64,000 bases of DNA from Cryphonectria parasitica EP155 (lineage: Eukaryota > Ascomycota > Sordariomycetes > Diaporthales > Cryphonectriaceae). The DNA is taken from positions 1,510,001 through 1,574,000 of the forward strand of contig NW_024468914.1 in assembly GCF_011745365.1 (NCBI RefSeq). Reading direction: 5' to 3'. Both the position numbers and the translations under genes were made by a program. The notes below the pieces were generated by a model. It did no database searches and was not told the origin of the DNA. It saw nothing but the letters and a program-made list of their open reading frames with translations. Below, piece by piece: positions 1-12,077 of this stretch. Positions within the stretch are counted from its first letter, which is position 1. Each line of letters begins with the position of its first letter.

Positions 1-2229
1 GGGTCGAGGAGATGGGAAAGGGAAGAAATGGTGATGAGGGACAGTTGTAGCCCTGTACTGTCTCGTGAAAGGGAAAGTGACTGTCGACTGGCGTCATCAG
101 ATCATCTCTTAGGCTTTCTGGTTTTGGGGTGGGACACGCCGCAATCTGTGCTTGCCACAAACCCCCACATGACGCATGGGCCAGGCTGCAGGCCTCCCCC
201 TAAGCTTGTTGTGGCTTAGTAACAGAAAGAACCGCCAGGGATCAGCCCAGGTCATGGCATTATCACCAAGCGCTCCAGACAGTAAGCCTCAGTAAGTATT
301 CAGTGATTTTCCCTCTTGTTTGCTTCGCAGAAATTGTCTCTGTATGGCCCTTTACGCACATGAAGTAGTCCTTTGTGAATTTCTGTGTCAGGGACTTTCC
401 TCTACCATGCAGCTTCCTCAACTGAACAATCAAACGAAGCGTGACCAAGACAGACTTGTTCATTGTCACGTCTTAATTACCTCGCCTCCCCAAAGCACTT
501 TTTGTTATTTTTCTTTTCACCTTTCCCTCAACTTTCAACTTTTCCTCTTCACAATATTGTCATTTATCCTCCTCAATACATCCTAGCCCAAATCTTCTTC
601 TGAGGACTTCTAGGCCCTTATGAGCAAAACAGCCTGCGGATCACTCGGAACAGCTTCAGCCTCAATAGAAGAAAGCACACAGGCATGACAGCTGATCAGG
701 TGTACTCAGGAAGGGTTAAGTTGTTACATTAGAGACCTGCTACAGCACTTCTTTGGAAATACAGAGACCAAGTTCCTGGTCACATGTTCATACCGCAAGT
801 GTTGCAACTCGCTGGATGCAGGCATACGGTGCAGCAGCGCAAGCAATGTTTGCTCCTGCAAATGGTTCACGGGTATTTCTGTGTCTGGGTGGCCTGATTT
901 ATACAACTACATGGATAATCTTGGTCCAGCATACTTGACTAATAAAAGCTCGATATTCGAAGCGAAGAGAATTCTTTGTGTATCTCTATTAACAATGACA
1001 AACAATCTTTTATTAGTCAAGTCTCTGTCTGACTGTTTGAACCCCAATACTAAGAGTTTGTCATACTGCATGGTTCGCCATTCCCATTCTTACACAACTC
1101 AATTGTAAGAGTGAAATTCTTAGCCTGACATAGGTCTGTGGGTTGAGGTTCTGATTTGCGCAACGTAACGCTGCTGCAACACTTCCGACTGTATCACCAT
1201 TATGGTGTATAGGATCTGAAAGCACTGTCGTCTTTAAGTCTCCTTTAGAGATTGTCGTGCTGTTTGGCTGCTTGTATTATATTGAAACAGTCCATTGCAG
1301 GTAATCACTTCCATGATAAACATTGTTTGGTTGTGAGGACGGGATGCACCGAATTTCTTCTTGTTATTTGAAAACGTAGCCCTCGCCGACCGTCCGCGAT
1401 ATTGCTCAGTTTTCTATCGTTCCCTTAGACTGAACGCTTACATCAACGCTACTAACTGAGCAGGAAACACACTTACTTTATCACTCGGCTACACTTTGAT
1501 GTGGATAAGATGGGTTGCTTCCAGTCCACCCAGAAGCGCAAGCAACAAATCGCTGTTCCTCTCCGAAGTACAACGAAGAAGCAGGGGAATAGGAAACGGT
1601 TCGACAGCAACATTTTGATCACGGTCGAGCATCCCTCTGAGGCCACGTTGCCCAGGTCACCTGGTCACGAGACACATGTTCTCGCCTGGCAGGGCCCACC
1701 TGATCCAGAGGAGTTTGCCATACAGCTTGGCCGGGCACCGAAGATGGGAGGTGCAGGATGCAGTGAGAGCCGTCCATGAGGCAGAGGGCGCCCGCCCACA
1801 TGGGGTGGTGGGCTGAGTTTTTTTCCTGTTTTGGTTTGCTCCAGGGTGAAACTGGTCTCGCCGAGAGATACAATCCATCTTTAATGGGGATTAAAGAGAG
1901 CGAATATGTGTTATTTTTGTTTCTAACCATATCAAGATGTAAAACTATGACCTTGAGCTGAATTCGATGACTGATGACTGATGATACGATGCACAAAATA
2001 TACAACAGTAAACCAAAGTCGTATTCCCGTGTTTCATCGCCTGCGGCTTGTAATGCACATTATTTGAGGTTTGCTTGCGAGCTGGTCAAGCTCGACATGC
2101 ACTGACTGGAGTCACATCACCGCCGACATATGAGTTTTCGAAGAATGGTAATACCATCTTCGCAGTCTTTCGATGCTGCGGACTCGCACATAAGGGCAAC
2201 ACCTGCCTGGCCCACGTTGCTGGTGCTGC
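1..2229. other. Intergenic, no supported gene
   Basis: No reading frame here shows a recognisable domain or a convincing exon structure. Short open frames, for example 1501-1779 (+) and 1619-2005 (-), overlap each other and lack family motifs. The last ~200 bases are the 3' flank of the prenylcysteine-oxidase-like gene on the minus strand. Confidence 0.5.
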
Positions 2230-4202
2230 TTAAAGCTCATCGATCTTGGCCTGTGAGCCGGCAGGTTCTTCGTCCTTGACAACTTCCTCATCGTTCATCA
2301 TGCTCTCCTCCACCTCTCCGGTATCCAGGGGGTTTCCCGTGCTAAGGCCGAGTATATCATCGACAATCAAGCGCGCGACATTCTTGCCCATCAGCGCATT
2401 CGTCTCCATGGTGGAGATGAAGCTGTCCATGCCTGAGGTGTAGTAAACACCATTGCCTAGGATGGGGTCCTGGAATGTCACTCGGGGAAGGGCCTTGGGA
2501 TAGGAATAAAACACGTGAGGATAGTACCACGAGACCGGCTCAACAATCGTCTCTTCATCCCCTTCTTGGGCTGGTATGGTGCCGGCAAAAGTCCTGGGAA
2601 CATCGACACCGAGGAGGGAGGAGAGGAACTCGGGTGTGACCTCCATGGGCGAAAAGATCTTGTACAACACCTCCTCCTTGCCGCTCTTCGGGTTGGTGAT
2701 GGTGCGCAGGGTGCTCACGGAGAAGAAACCTGTCTTGCCAGCACCTTCTAGCCCGGACGAGCCATCTGCGGTTGGGGCATAGGTGGTCAGCACGGTGGTT
2801 GGCACTTTGGCACCGGGTTGCAAGCCCAGGAATGCCGGACTGATGGCGAACGGCGAGGCAAAAAGCGTGACGTGCAGCTTCACGTAGGGAACCTTGTCGA
2901 TAGTGGTCTGCAAGACCTCGGAAGGAGCATCGATGTTGGTGAACTGATAAGGGGCGGCGATGATAACATTGTCAAAGGCTACGCCCGCTGGGACCTCGGC
3001 CGTGTTGCCGACAGATTTGGTGTTGATGAGGTATTTCGGATGGGCAGCACCGGTCTTCGTGCCCAGAGCGATAGAAGACACTGATGTGTTGAGAGCAATC
3101 TGCGCACCACTCGCGGCGACCATGTGGTCAAAAATCCGCCAGTTCCCGCCCAGCACGGCCTTTGCGCCCTCAGGAGCCATCGAGACCATCGTGTCAAGGC
3201 CGTGAATGGCATCTAGGTTCGAAGCATAGTTGACTCTTGTTGCAGCCTGAACGATGTCTTTTGCAAATGCGGACGAGATGCCGTTGTCCTCCAGGAACTG
3301 CTGGCCCGTGACACCCGTCACCTTGGCCAGGTCGAGCTCGAATGCGCGTGTGCTAAGAGACCTGAAGGGGAAGTAGGGCTCTTCGTAGAGCTTGAGAAAA
3401 GTAGCGACGGTGTTCTGCATCAGCTTCTGGGCGTAGTACGGCGCGAGGCGATACTTCCAGACAAGCTTAGCCATATCCCACCACCACGAGGAGGCGGCGG
3501 ACGTCTCGAAGACAAATTCGTCGCCATCCCAGATGGCGGTGAGGCGGTCTGCGCTGGTGTAAGGATCTCTGAGCTCGAGTCCAAACAGCTGCGACGCGTT
3601 CCAGAGGATCTGGTTTGCCTCAACAAAAATGGAGGCGCCGAGTTCGACGGGCTCGGAGGCGTTGCCATAGGCATCGACGGTGAGTGAGCGGCCGCCAATG
3701 TGGCCTGTCTTTTCGAATAGAGTGATATTCACGTCGACACCCTCTGCGGCAGCATACCTGGATAGGTGGAAAGCCGCAGATGAGCCAGCTGCGCCGGCGC
3801 CTATTCTTTAACGTCAGCGGCGGCCGGATAAGACGGAAAAGAATGAAAGAAACAGACGGGCAAGAGGACATGAGCTACAGGACCCTGGAAAATGGTGACA
3901 ATATGATAGATACAAGTAGACGAGAGAAACCCAAGCATAGGAGTGGCTTATAACAAAAAGGAGCCAGCGCATCATCCTCTAGAACCTGGCCGAGCTGACC
4001 CTACAGGGTCTGCCCACAGCATATACATATGTATGAAAGCATGATCTGATGAAGAAAGACGAGAGTGCTCACCTATAATAGCCACCTGTCGAATACTGCT
4101 GGGAGCATCTTCCAGCACTGTCTGAGATGAAGCACCATCTTGAGCGCCTGGAGAGGCCAGCAGGCCTGGGATGGCGGCCTTGATGCTGTCAAGCCACCTC
4201 AT
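2230..4202 (-). CDS. Prenylcysteine oxidase-like FAD enzyme
   Basis: Predicted FAD-dependent thioether oxidase of the prenylcysteine oxidase/lyase family, which splits prenylcysteine released from degraded prenylated proteins into free cysteine and an isoprenoid aldehyde. Two exons, 4202-4073 and 3800-2230, are joined over a 272-bp GT-AG intron and give 566 residues. The join is decisive: exon 1 ends in VAII and exon 2 supplies GAGAAGSSAA, so the Rossmann FAD motif (residues 44-49) is created across the intron, followed by the acidic ribose-binding region FEK and the GG doublet near 72-78. The family-type domain with WWWDM and WYYPHVFYSYPKALP segments follows. The C-terminus is KIDEL, similar to ER-retrieval tetrapeptides. 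The first ATG of the open frame is used. It is divergent from CCT6 with 932 bp between starts. Family call is firm; substrate is inferred. Confidence 0.88.
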
Positions 4203-5134
4203 CGTTCGGACACAGTGTTCTGGGATGCGATTGGAAAGACAGGAATGGGGACGATGTTTGGCGGTGAGATAGTCCTGCTATATAGACGCAGGACTTGTGG
4301 TGCAGCAAAAGAATAAGAACAACAATGAATCCGAGACACAATATCAACGATCCCCCGAAAGACACTCGGATATAATACTACTACAACAACGGCAGACCCT
4401 CCCCTAAAACGATGCAGAGAAGTCCTCAGGACGAGTGAAGATGCAAGGTGGCATGACACGAAGTCTGGTGCTGATTTGTTCGGTGTGAGAAGAAAGAGGG
4501 AATGAGAGAAGAATCTCCTGAAATTGCAGACAGACTGGGCTGTTCAAGCTGGCCTGACGATGTCGCAACCAAGGGTGCGCGTCGCATGCGTGGGACCCTG
4601 GATCTGGGATATGCAGGCATTCAGGATGACAAGTACTTATTGATGTGTGTCTAGGACAGCGTGTCCAAGAGTATATGTTATCAGGCAGTCCACCGCCCGT
4701 TGCCCTGTTGCCGTCTTTGGCTGTTTGCTCCAGGGCCCCGAACCGCCTAAAAGGGGTCTAAGCTTCCCCCTGTGCTGCCCCCTGTGCAGAACATCCGTAA
4801 CCCTGACACCTCTGATAAACTTAACCCTTTGGCTTGCAAAGCTAGTGGAACTTGTGCCCCTCCATGGGCCCCTCCCTCCACCCCACGGATACTGCCCCCC
4901 CTGGTCGCGACACGATTAGCAGCCAGCTGGGTTAGCCTGCCGGCAGAGCATCCCAAAATTTCTAAGGATATCGCGAGGAGGGAACAAGCTTCAGGCACGT
5001 CCCTCCATAGACACGTCCACCTCACCTCCCACACAGCCATACGAGGACACCTTACACCACCCCTTGACCTCATCCGACACTCGCAAGGTCATTTCGTCCT
5101 CTCTTTTGAATAACCCTGACAGTACTGAGATAAG
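4203..5134. other. Divergent intergenic region (promoters of PCYOX-like and CCT6)
   Basis: This 932-bp gap lies between two divergent start codons and must hold both promoters and 5' leaders. It is pyrimidine-rich toward the CCT6 start (runs of CCCC and CTCC around 4840-5110). I see no recognisable coding sequence. Confidence 0.5.
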
Positions 5135-7018
5135 ATGTCTGCGGCACAGCTTCTCAACCCCAAGGCCGAGTCAAGGGTACGACCTCACCACCGTGCTGCG
5201 GCTTGCCCCTCCTCAAAACCAGGCCTGAAAGTTGTACACGAGCTGACTGGTAATGTGATGATAGCGGCGGGGCGAGGCTCTCAAGGTTAATATCAGCGCT
5301 GGTGAGGGTCTTCAGGATGTCCTGAAGTCCAACCTGGGACCTTTGGGCACGATAAAGATGTACGGTTCCCATTCCCCCACCTTTTTGAAGCTATTAGAGC
5401 AAAGGCTGACGTCTCTTGCCTTGTCTTGTTTGACAGGCTCGTCGATGGCGCAGGCCAGATCAAGCTCACCAAGGATGGCAACGTTCTCCTCCGCGAGATG
5501 CAGATACAGAACCCCACCGCCGTCATGATCGCCCGCGCCGCCACAGCCCAGGACGATATCTGCGGCGACGGCACCACCTCCGTCGTGCTTCTCGTCGGAG
5601 AGCTCCTGAAGCAGGCCGACCGTTACATCAGCGAGGGTCTTCACCCCCGCATCGTCACCGACGGCTTCGAGATTGCCAAGAACGAGGCCCTCAAGTTCCT
5701 CGACTCGTTCAAGCTGTCGAAAGAGGTGGACCGCGAGCTGTTGCTGAATGTTGCTCGGACGTCCCTCGCGACCAAGCTGAACGCCACCCTGGCGAACATG
5801 CTGACCCCCGATATCGTCGACGCCGTGCTGGCCATTTATCAGGCACCTGCGAAACCCGACCTGCACATGGTGGAGATCATGAAGATGCAGCACCGCACTG
5901 CCTCCGACACACAGCTGATCAAGGGCCTGGCGCTGGACCACGGTGCGAGGCACCCTGACATGCCCAAGAGGGTGGAGAATGCCTACATCCTCACACTGAA
6001 CGTCAGCCTGGAGTACGAGAAGAGCGAGATCAACTCGGGCTTCTTCTACTCCTCTGCCGACCAGCGCGAGAAGCTGGTCGAGAGCGAGCGCCGCTTCGTG
6101 GACTCCAAGCTGAAGAAGATTGTCGAGCTCAAAAAGGAGGTCTGCGGTAATGACCCCAAAAAGAACTTTGTCATCATCAACCAGAAGGGCATCGACCCGC
6201 TGTCGCTCGACGTCTTGGCCAAGAACGGCATCCTCGCGCTGCGCCGGGCAAAGCGGAGAAACATGGAGCGACTACAGCTTATCTGCGGCGGCATCGCACA
6301 GAACAGTGTCGATGACCTGTCACCGGACGTGCTGGGATGGGCAGGGCTGGTGTACGAACAGACCCTGGGCGAGGAGAAGTACACCTTCATCGAGGAAGTC
6401 AAGGAGCCCAAGTCGGTCACCTTGCTGATCAAGGGCCCCAATGCACACACCATCACGCAGGTTACAGACGCCGTGAGGGATGGTCTTCGAAGCGTGTACA
6501 ACATGATTGTGGACAAGAGCGTGGTGCCCGGTGGTGGCGCATTCCAGGTCGCGTGTGCCGCCCACCTGAAGAGCGATGCATTTGCGAAGACAGTCAAGGG
6601 CAAGGCGAAGTGGGGTGTGGAGGCATTTGCCGATGCCCTGCTGGTCATTCCCAAGACGTTGGCAGCAAATGCCGGGCATGACATTCAAGATGCACGTAAG
6701 TATACCTCCACCATTCCTTTTCATACAGGGCTGCCTAACATCAACCTCACACTTACTGATCCGTGTTCCACAGTGGCTGCCCTTCAAGACGAGCACGCTG
6801 AGGGTGCCGTCGTCGGTTTGGACCTGTCTACTGGCGAGCCCATGGATCCTACTCTGGAGGGTGTCTACGATTCCTTCCGTGTCCTGCGGAACTGTATCGC
6901 ATCCAGCTCAGGGATCGCATCCAACCTGCTGTTGTGCGATGAGCTGCTCAAGGCCAGACAGATGGGACGGCAAGGCGGCCCTGGGCCGGGCATGGACGGG
7001 CCGGATGATGGGATGTAA
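5135..7018 (+). CDS. cct6: T-complex protein 1 subunit zeta (CCT6)
   Basis: Zeta subunit of the cytosolic TRiC/CCT chaperonin, the two-ring ATP-driven machine that folds actin, tubulin and other proteins. Four exons, 5135-5176, 5265-5359, 5437-6695 and 6774-7018, give 546 residues, the usual CCT6 length. Exon 1 encodes the zeta-type N-terminus [14 protein letters not shown], and exon 2 supplies [12 protein letters not shown]. The ATP-site motif GDGTTS is at residues 89-94, followed by VVLLVGELL; the conserved VVPGGGAFQ region is in the C-terminal equatorial half. The third intron (6696-6773) is 78 bp, stop-free and in frame, so an unspliced reading also stays open; the conserved alignment HDIQDALAALQDE supports splicing it. 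The C-terminus is a glycine/methionine-rich tail. Downstream Tsr4 is in tandem, 376 bp away. Confidence 0.96.
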
Positions 7019-7394
7019 AGGCATGGATTCACGATAGGCATGTGTGTACATCAAAGAGACAAGATACCACTGTAGAGGCATGGCGTTCATATCAAATGTC
7101 CATAACATGAAGAAAAAAAATGGGTCGGGGTGGTATATTGTCTAGAGAACCAACGTTTTACAGAGTACAGAGAAGATCGACTTGGCTCGTGCCATGCCCA
7201 TGACCAGATGCTTATCAGTGATATGTAAGGATATATGCCCCACTTAAAAGTTGAACCTCGCAGTGCGTCAAAACTCCAACCAAGACAACTTAAATTTCGC
7301 CCACCTCCCCCCCCCTCCCCAACATCACAGCTTCAGCGTATCTCTGACAGGGCCAAATATTCCCCGCACACACTGTTGGGCTTCCTGAAACAAG
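7019..7394. other. Short intergenic, Tsr4 promoter
   Basis: A 376-bp spacer between two tandem housekeeping genes. It ends in a pyrimidine-rich tract with a run of nine C at about 7307-7315, roughly 80 bases before the Tsr4 start, typical of a fungal core promoter. No gene seen. Confidence 0.5.
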
Positions 7395-8815
7395 ATGGCG
7401 CCCTACGATAGTGACGACTCGCTGGACGACGATCAAGATTACACCGAGACGGATGTCCTGTTGGGCTACGCATCCAAAGACGCCAATGGCGAGACGATAA
7501 GTCGACTTGGCGGACGACCAGTATGATGTCTCTTGTTCTTTCCTTAGCCAATGCATCTACACGTATAGATTGACTGACGAGTTCTTTTGTCTCTCTCACA
7601 CAGGAATGGCTCACCTCCCAAGCCCCATCCTACACGCACGCCAAGTGCAAGATCTGCTCTTCTCCCCTTGTCCAGCTGCTTCAGCTCAACGGCGAGCTAC
7701 CCGACCGTTTCCCAGGCCACGAGAGGCGGCTCTATGTCTTCAGTTGCCGCAAAAAGACATGTAGGCGCAAGGAGGGCAGTGTCCGCGTGCTGAGGGCAAC
7801 GCGCATCTCCGCAGATGCGGCTGCTAAGACGAGAGAGAGGCGGGAGCGTGAGGAGAGAGACAGGGCTGAGAAGGAGAGGAAGGAGGCGGAGAGAAAAGAG
7901 AAGGAGAAAGGTTTAGGCGAAGCTCTGTTTGGTGTGCAGAAAGGCGCCTTTGGTGGCTCTGCTGGACAGGCGAACCCTTTTGCGACAGGCGGCAGCACCC
8001 CGGGAGGGGGCGGCGCAGCGGCGAACCCCTTTGCAAAGCCGGCTGTGGGCGCTGTAACGAACCCATTTAGCGCAGGCAGCTCATCAGCCCCGTCAGAAAA
8101 AGAGAGGCAGCCAAAGCCGGCCGAAGATGCAGCAGCGGACCTCCCTCACACGTTTGCAAAGGCTGTTTCCCTGAACAATCCACAAGCAAAACCAGCTGGG
8201 CCCCCTCCCCCTCCCGAGCCATGGCCACCAGAGTCCGACCTCCCGGCTCCCTATGCAGTCAGCTACCTGGCTGAAGCGGATTATGAAACCCTCGACCCGC
8301 TCCCGCTACCGGCACAGAACATCTCCACGACCAGCATGGACATCGACGACGGCACCGCTGGCTCGGGCTCCGGTGGCGGCGGCGGCGGCAAGGAGGATAA
8401 AGACGTCTTCGAGTCATCCATAGACAGCACGTTCCAGAAGTTCGCCGACCGCCTTGCCCAGAACCCCGACCAGTGCATCCGATACGAGTTCGGTGGCGCC
8501 CCGCTGCTCTACTCCAAGAACGACGCAGTGGGCAAGAAGCTCCACGACGTCCCCGCCTCTGGCACCGGTCGCGTCCTCCCGCGATGTGGACAGTGTGGGG
8601 CAGAGCGGGTGTTTGAAGTGCAGATGACGCCGCAGGCTATTGCTGAGCTGGAGAGCGAAGAGGAGGCCGGCGTTCTGGACGGGATGGACTGGGGTACGGT
8701 GATTGTTGCTGTCTGTGAGAAGGACTGCATCCCGAGACACGTCGAGGAGGGCGAGGCTGGATATGTGGAGGAGTGGGTAGGCGTGCAATGGGAGGAGTTG
8801 ACTGCACGGAGGTGA
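7395..8815 (+). CDS. tsr4: Tsr4/PDCD2-type 20S pre-rRNA processing protein
   Basis: Member of the PDCD2/Tsr4 family. Yeast Tsr4 is a cytoplasmic dedicated chaperone of ribosomal protein Rps2/uS5, needed for 40S maturation. Two exons, 7395-7520 and 7604-8815, with an 83-bp intron at phase 0, give 445 residues. The family signature spans the junction: LLGYASKD near residue 22, then LGGRP joined to EWL, a CKIC zinc-ligand pair, and RLYVFSCRKK with a following C. A highly charged Arg/Glu/Lys helix lies at about 115-150, then a Gly/Pro-rich low-complexity linker. The C-terminal PDCD2_C part runs from FQKFADRLAQNPDQCIRY through RCGQCGAERVFEVQ. It is convergent with the trehalose synthase gene, 467 bp between stops. 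Start is the first ATG after a leader without stops of note. Confidence 0.92.
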
Positions 8816-9282
8816 TCATGACTCTGCTTCAAAGGCGATAGTTAGTTTGGAGGATGGAATGGCGTGAGTCCAGCAGGGGAACTGTCCCTTCACGCTTCAA
8901 TGGGGAAAATCATGTATAGAGTGCAGCATTGCGCAAACAAGAATGGAGTTGCGATTCAAGGAGTAAGTGGGGAGATACCCTGTTCCCAAAACTAGGACTA
9001 CGGACGTATATACATTCTGGGGGAGGAAGAGGGAGAAAAAAGATGTTTACTTGTCCAACTCCAATGCTACAGAAACCCTAAGACGTAAGAAATGCTTGTC
9101 TATACCATACCCTTCATGCCAACCCGTCCGATACCCAGGTCGCCTTCTTCAGGATTGACCGACCATCCACACAGCCACGGCCTCGGCTGTCAGATGCCTC
9201 CGCTAAACAACTTCGCCATAAGTCTATTCGCGGCCATGCACAATCCGCTCTATCCCCGTCCACCCAAAGAACGCCCCTCTAT
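8816..9282. other. Convergent intergenic region
   Basis: The 467 bases between the stop codons of two convergent genes should hold both 3' UTRs. Open frames here (for example 9092-9282 of a longer antisense frame) run into the trehalose synthase gene on the wrong strand and have no domain support. Confidence 0.5.
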
Positions 9283-11001
9283 TTATGTGGCAGCGCTCCC
9301 CTCAGCCTTTCCGGCCTCGTCATCCAGCTTGGTCTCTTGCCCCGTCACAGCATCTACAGCGCTCTTGATAGCACCGCCGACCTTATCCTTGAGTGGAATC
9401 TTTGGAGGGCCGTTGCCGATCCCGTTCCCGGCACCCGCGTTGGCATCGAGCCTCTTCATTTCAGTGACGAACTGCTTGCCCCACCATGCGCTCGTGTACT
9501 TGAATACATACTTCTCGAGCTTTTTGTAGTTTGCCTCACGCTGCTCTGCGCTCATGGTGACGGCCTCGTGGATGGCATTGGCCATGTCCTCCGTGTTCCA
9601 CGGGTTAACAATCAGACTGCCCGAAAGCGACTGGGCAGCACCGGTGAACTCAGACAGGACTAGTGAGCCGTGGCGCTCGCGCTGCGTGGCAATGTATTCG
9701 TACGAGACGAGGTTCATGCCATCGCGTGTGGAGGTGACGAAGCACACGTCGCTGACGGCGTAGAGTGCAGTCAGCTCATCGAAGCTGACGGACTGGTGCA
9801 GGAAGTGAATGGGCATGAACTCGATGGTGCCGAAACGACCGTTGATCCGGCCGACCAGCTCGTTGACCACAGCTCGGAGGTTCTGGTACTCCTCGACATC
9901 CTGCCTAGAGGGCACGGCCACCTGGACCAACACGATCTTGCCGATCCACTCGGGATGCTCGGTCAGGAAGACCTCGAGCGCGTGCAACTTCTGCGGCACG
10001 CCTTTGATGTAGTCAAGCCGGTCAACGCCAACAATAAGCTTAACGCCTTCAAACTTGCGGGACAGGGCGGCGATGCGCTCCTGCACCTTGGGCTGCTTGA
10101 GGCCCTCAACAAACTTCTCGGGGTCGATGCCGATGGGGAACGCGCCCACGGTGACGAACTTGCCGTTGAACTCGACGCCGTTGGGGGTGGTGGGCGTGGA
10201 GAGGATGCGGCTGCAGGAGGAGAGGAAGTGTCGGGCATAATCGTAGGTGTGAAAGCCGATCAGGTCGCAGTGGAGAACACCATAGAGGAGGGCCTCGCGG
10301 ATGGGGACAATCCTGTAAACCTCGGAGGAGGGAAAGGGAGTGTGTAGGAAGAAACCGATCTTGACATTCTTCTTGGACTCGCCGATCAGCTCGCGCAGCA
10401 TCTGGGGGAGTAGCATGAGGTGGTAATCATGGACCCAGATCATGTCGCCGTCCTGCACATCTGCAGCAACAGTCTTGGCGAAGAGCTGGTTGACCTCGTG
10501 GTAGGCAGCCCATGCAGACTCGTCGAAGGTGATCTCGCCGGGGTGATAGTGGAAGAGAGGCCAAAGGATCTCATCTGGAGGAAAACAGCGGTTAGATTGA
10601 GGAAAGGGCGTCTCTTAACGTGGCTGCGAGAATACCAGGGGAAAAGGGCGGGGAGAGCCCAAGGAATGAAGGAGAGAATAGAAATAGTTAGACGTACTGG
10701 AGAAGCCATTGTAGTGCTTGTCTGCGAGGTCATCGTCGACAAAGACCGGATGGGCATCGCACTCCTTCTTGAGCCTCTCCCTCATAAGGTCAACCTCTGC
10801 TTCTGGAACCTGCAACCCAGGCCATCCGTACCACTCGTAGGTCATCGTCTTGGACAGGCCACTCAGGCCTGTGACCAGACCACCCGAGGACATTGAGAAG
10901 TTGTACTGGCCATCGTCAGTGCGCTTGATGGTCAAAGGGAGGCGGTTGGATATGATGAGCAGACGGCTGCCATCATTGACGTTGGTCTCCTCGCCTGCCA
11001 T
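9283..11001 (-). CDS. tps1: Alpha,alpha-trehalose-phosphate synthase (UDP-forming)
   Basis: Glycosyltransferase family 20 catalytic subunit that joins UDP-glucose and glucose 6-phosphate to trehalose 6-phosphate, in stress protection and glycolytic control. Exons 11001-10698 and 10574-9283, with a 123-bp intron, give 531 residues. The in-frame codon 12 bases upstream is GTG, so the ATG at 11001 is taken. Motifs in order: RLLIISNRLP (13-22), SSGGLVTGLSGL, NGFSNEILWPLFHYHPGE across the intron, HDYH (150-153), FFLHTPFP (176-183), RLDYIKGVPQ (287-296) and DGMNLVSYEY (386-395), which carries donor-binding residues. There is no C-terminal phosphatase domain, so this is a Tps1/TpsA type rather than Tps2. 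The length fits slightly above the usual ~480-530, owing to a low-conservation C-terminal tail. Confidence 0.96.
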
Positions 11002-12077
11002 CTCGAGAGACACGGTTTGAAGTAGGGTGTGGGTATTGTTTGATGGTAGCGAGCAGGGTGGTGGAAGTGCTAGGAGGATACAAAGGGCGGATCGTCGCTG
11101 TTGTAGGTCAAAAAGAATATTGGAACCCTCTCAATGCTCAACAGCCACAAGGAGCCGGTCGCTCTTCGTCGATGAGAGTGCTTGGCGTTCGTCAAGAAGC
11201 TGTATACAAGTACTTCGTAGGTAATACGAAGGAATAAGGATTCGATGCGATGGAGAGAGCAGGGCAGCAAGTCTTGATTCCGGGCTGGTGTCGGGGGCAG
11301 GCAGGCTGGGCCGGTGGGGTTTGGCGGGGTATCCTGGGTCTATTCTCAATGGATTTATTTTGTGGGGTGATTTCTGGTAAATGGTGTCCAATGAGCGGTC
11401 GTAAATGCAGGAGCAGAGGTCAAGGTGTCAGTCCAAGTGGTGGCTTTACACTGTGTTGTTGTTGGCGATGTAATTGCATGGCAGAAAATCAGCCAACAAA
11501 ATTGCCAGAGCAGTGAGAAGATGTGTGGGTTGAGAGAGCTTTCCCTTAGTTGCCCTGCAACGACGTAATTTTGGCGGAATGCCGACAGGGATTAATTCAC
11601 GCTAACCTCCTGACGCGTCTGGCCCACACCCCTGGGGGCGTGTGCATACTATAGAGACCTTGGTTACACGTACAAAGCAAACTGAGGAGAATTCGATATA
11701 TTTCAGACTCATCATCTACATTTTCAACCGAGTCAGATGAAGGAAACCCCAGATGGCGAAATTATTATGTGGCACATATTTTCCGCATAATTGGAACTAT
11801 CATACTGGAGCAGAGCCCTGTGAAAGTTCTCTCGATGAATGAGAATTTGCTCAGGTGCGCTGCTCAATTTTCCAGGTCAGCACAAGACGCATGGTATATC
11901 CAAAGATCCTAGAGTGATATGGTCGCTGAGTTTCCTTTGAGGCCTAGTGCGCAAGCCATGTATTTATTTTAGGCTATAGCGGACTATATCAAGGTGACAC
12001 AGAGATGTCATCTAGCAATTACAACATTGTAATTGCAGACAGAAACCAGACACTTAATCATATCTAGCTACTGCACA
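11002..12077. promoter_or_regulatory. Upstream region of tps1, with one STRE-like site
   Basis: About 1.08 kb separates the tps1 start from the 3' end of the amino-acid transporter. It contains CCCCT at 11629-11633, which on the tps1 strand reads AGGGG, the core of the general stress response element known from trehalose genes. A single 5-mer is weak evidence. No coding sequence is supported; the 11250-11516 frame has no motifs. Confidence 0.3.

Noticed and set aside
1501..2005. Overlapping frames on both strands upstream of the first gene
   Set aside because: No motif, no splice support, and they contradict each other.
5312..5953. 213-codon minus-strand frame over CCT6
   Set aside because: Covers two CCT6 introns and conserved exons on the other strand; no domain.
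9670..10347. 225-codon plus-strand frame over tps1
   Set aside because: Antisense to conserved trehalose synthase motifs.
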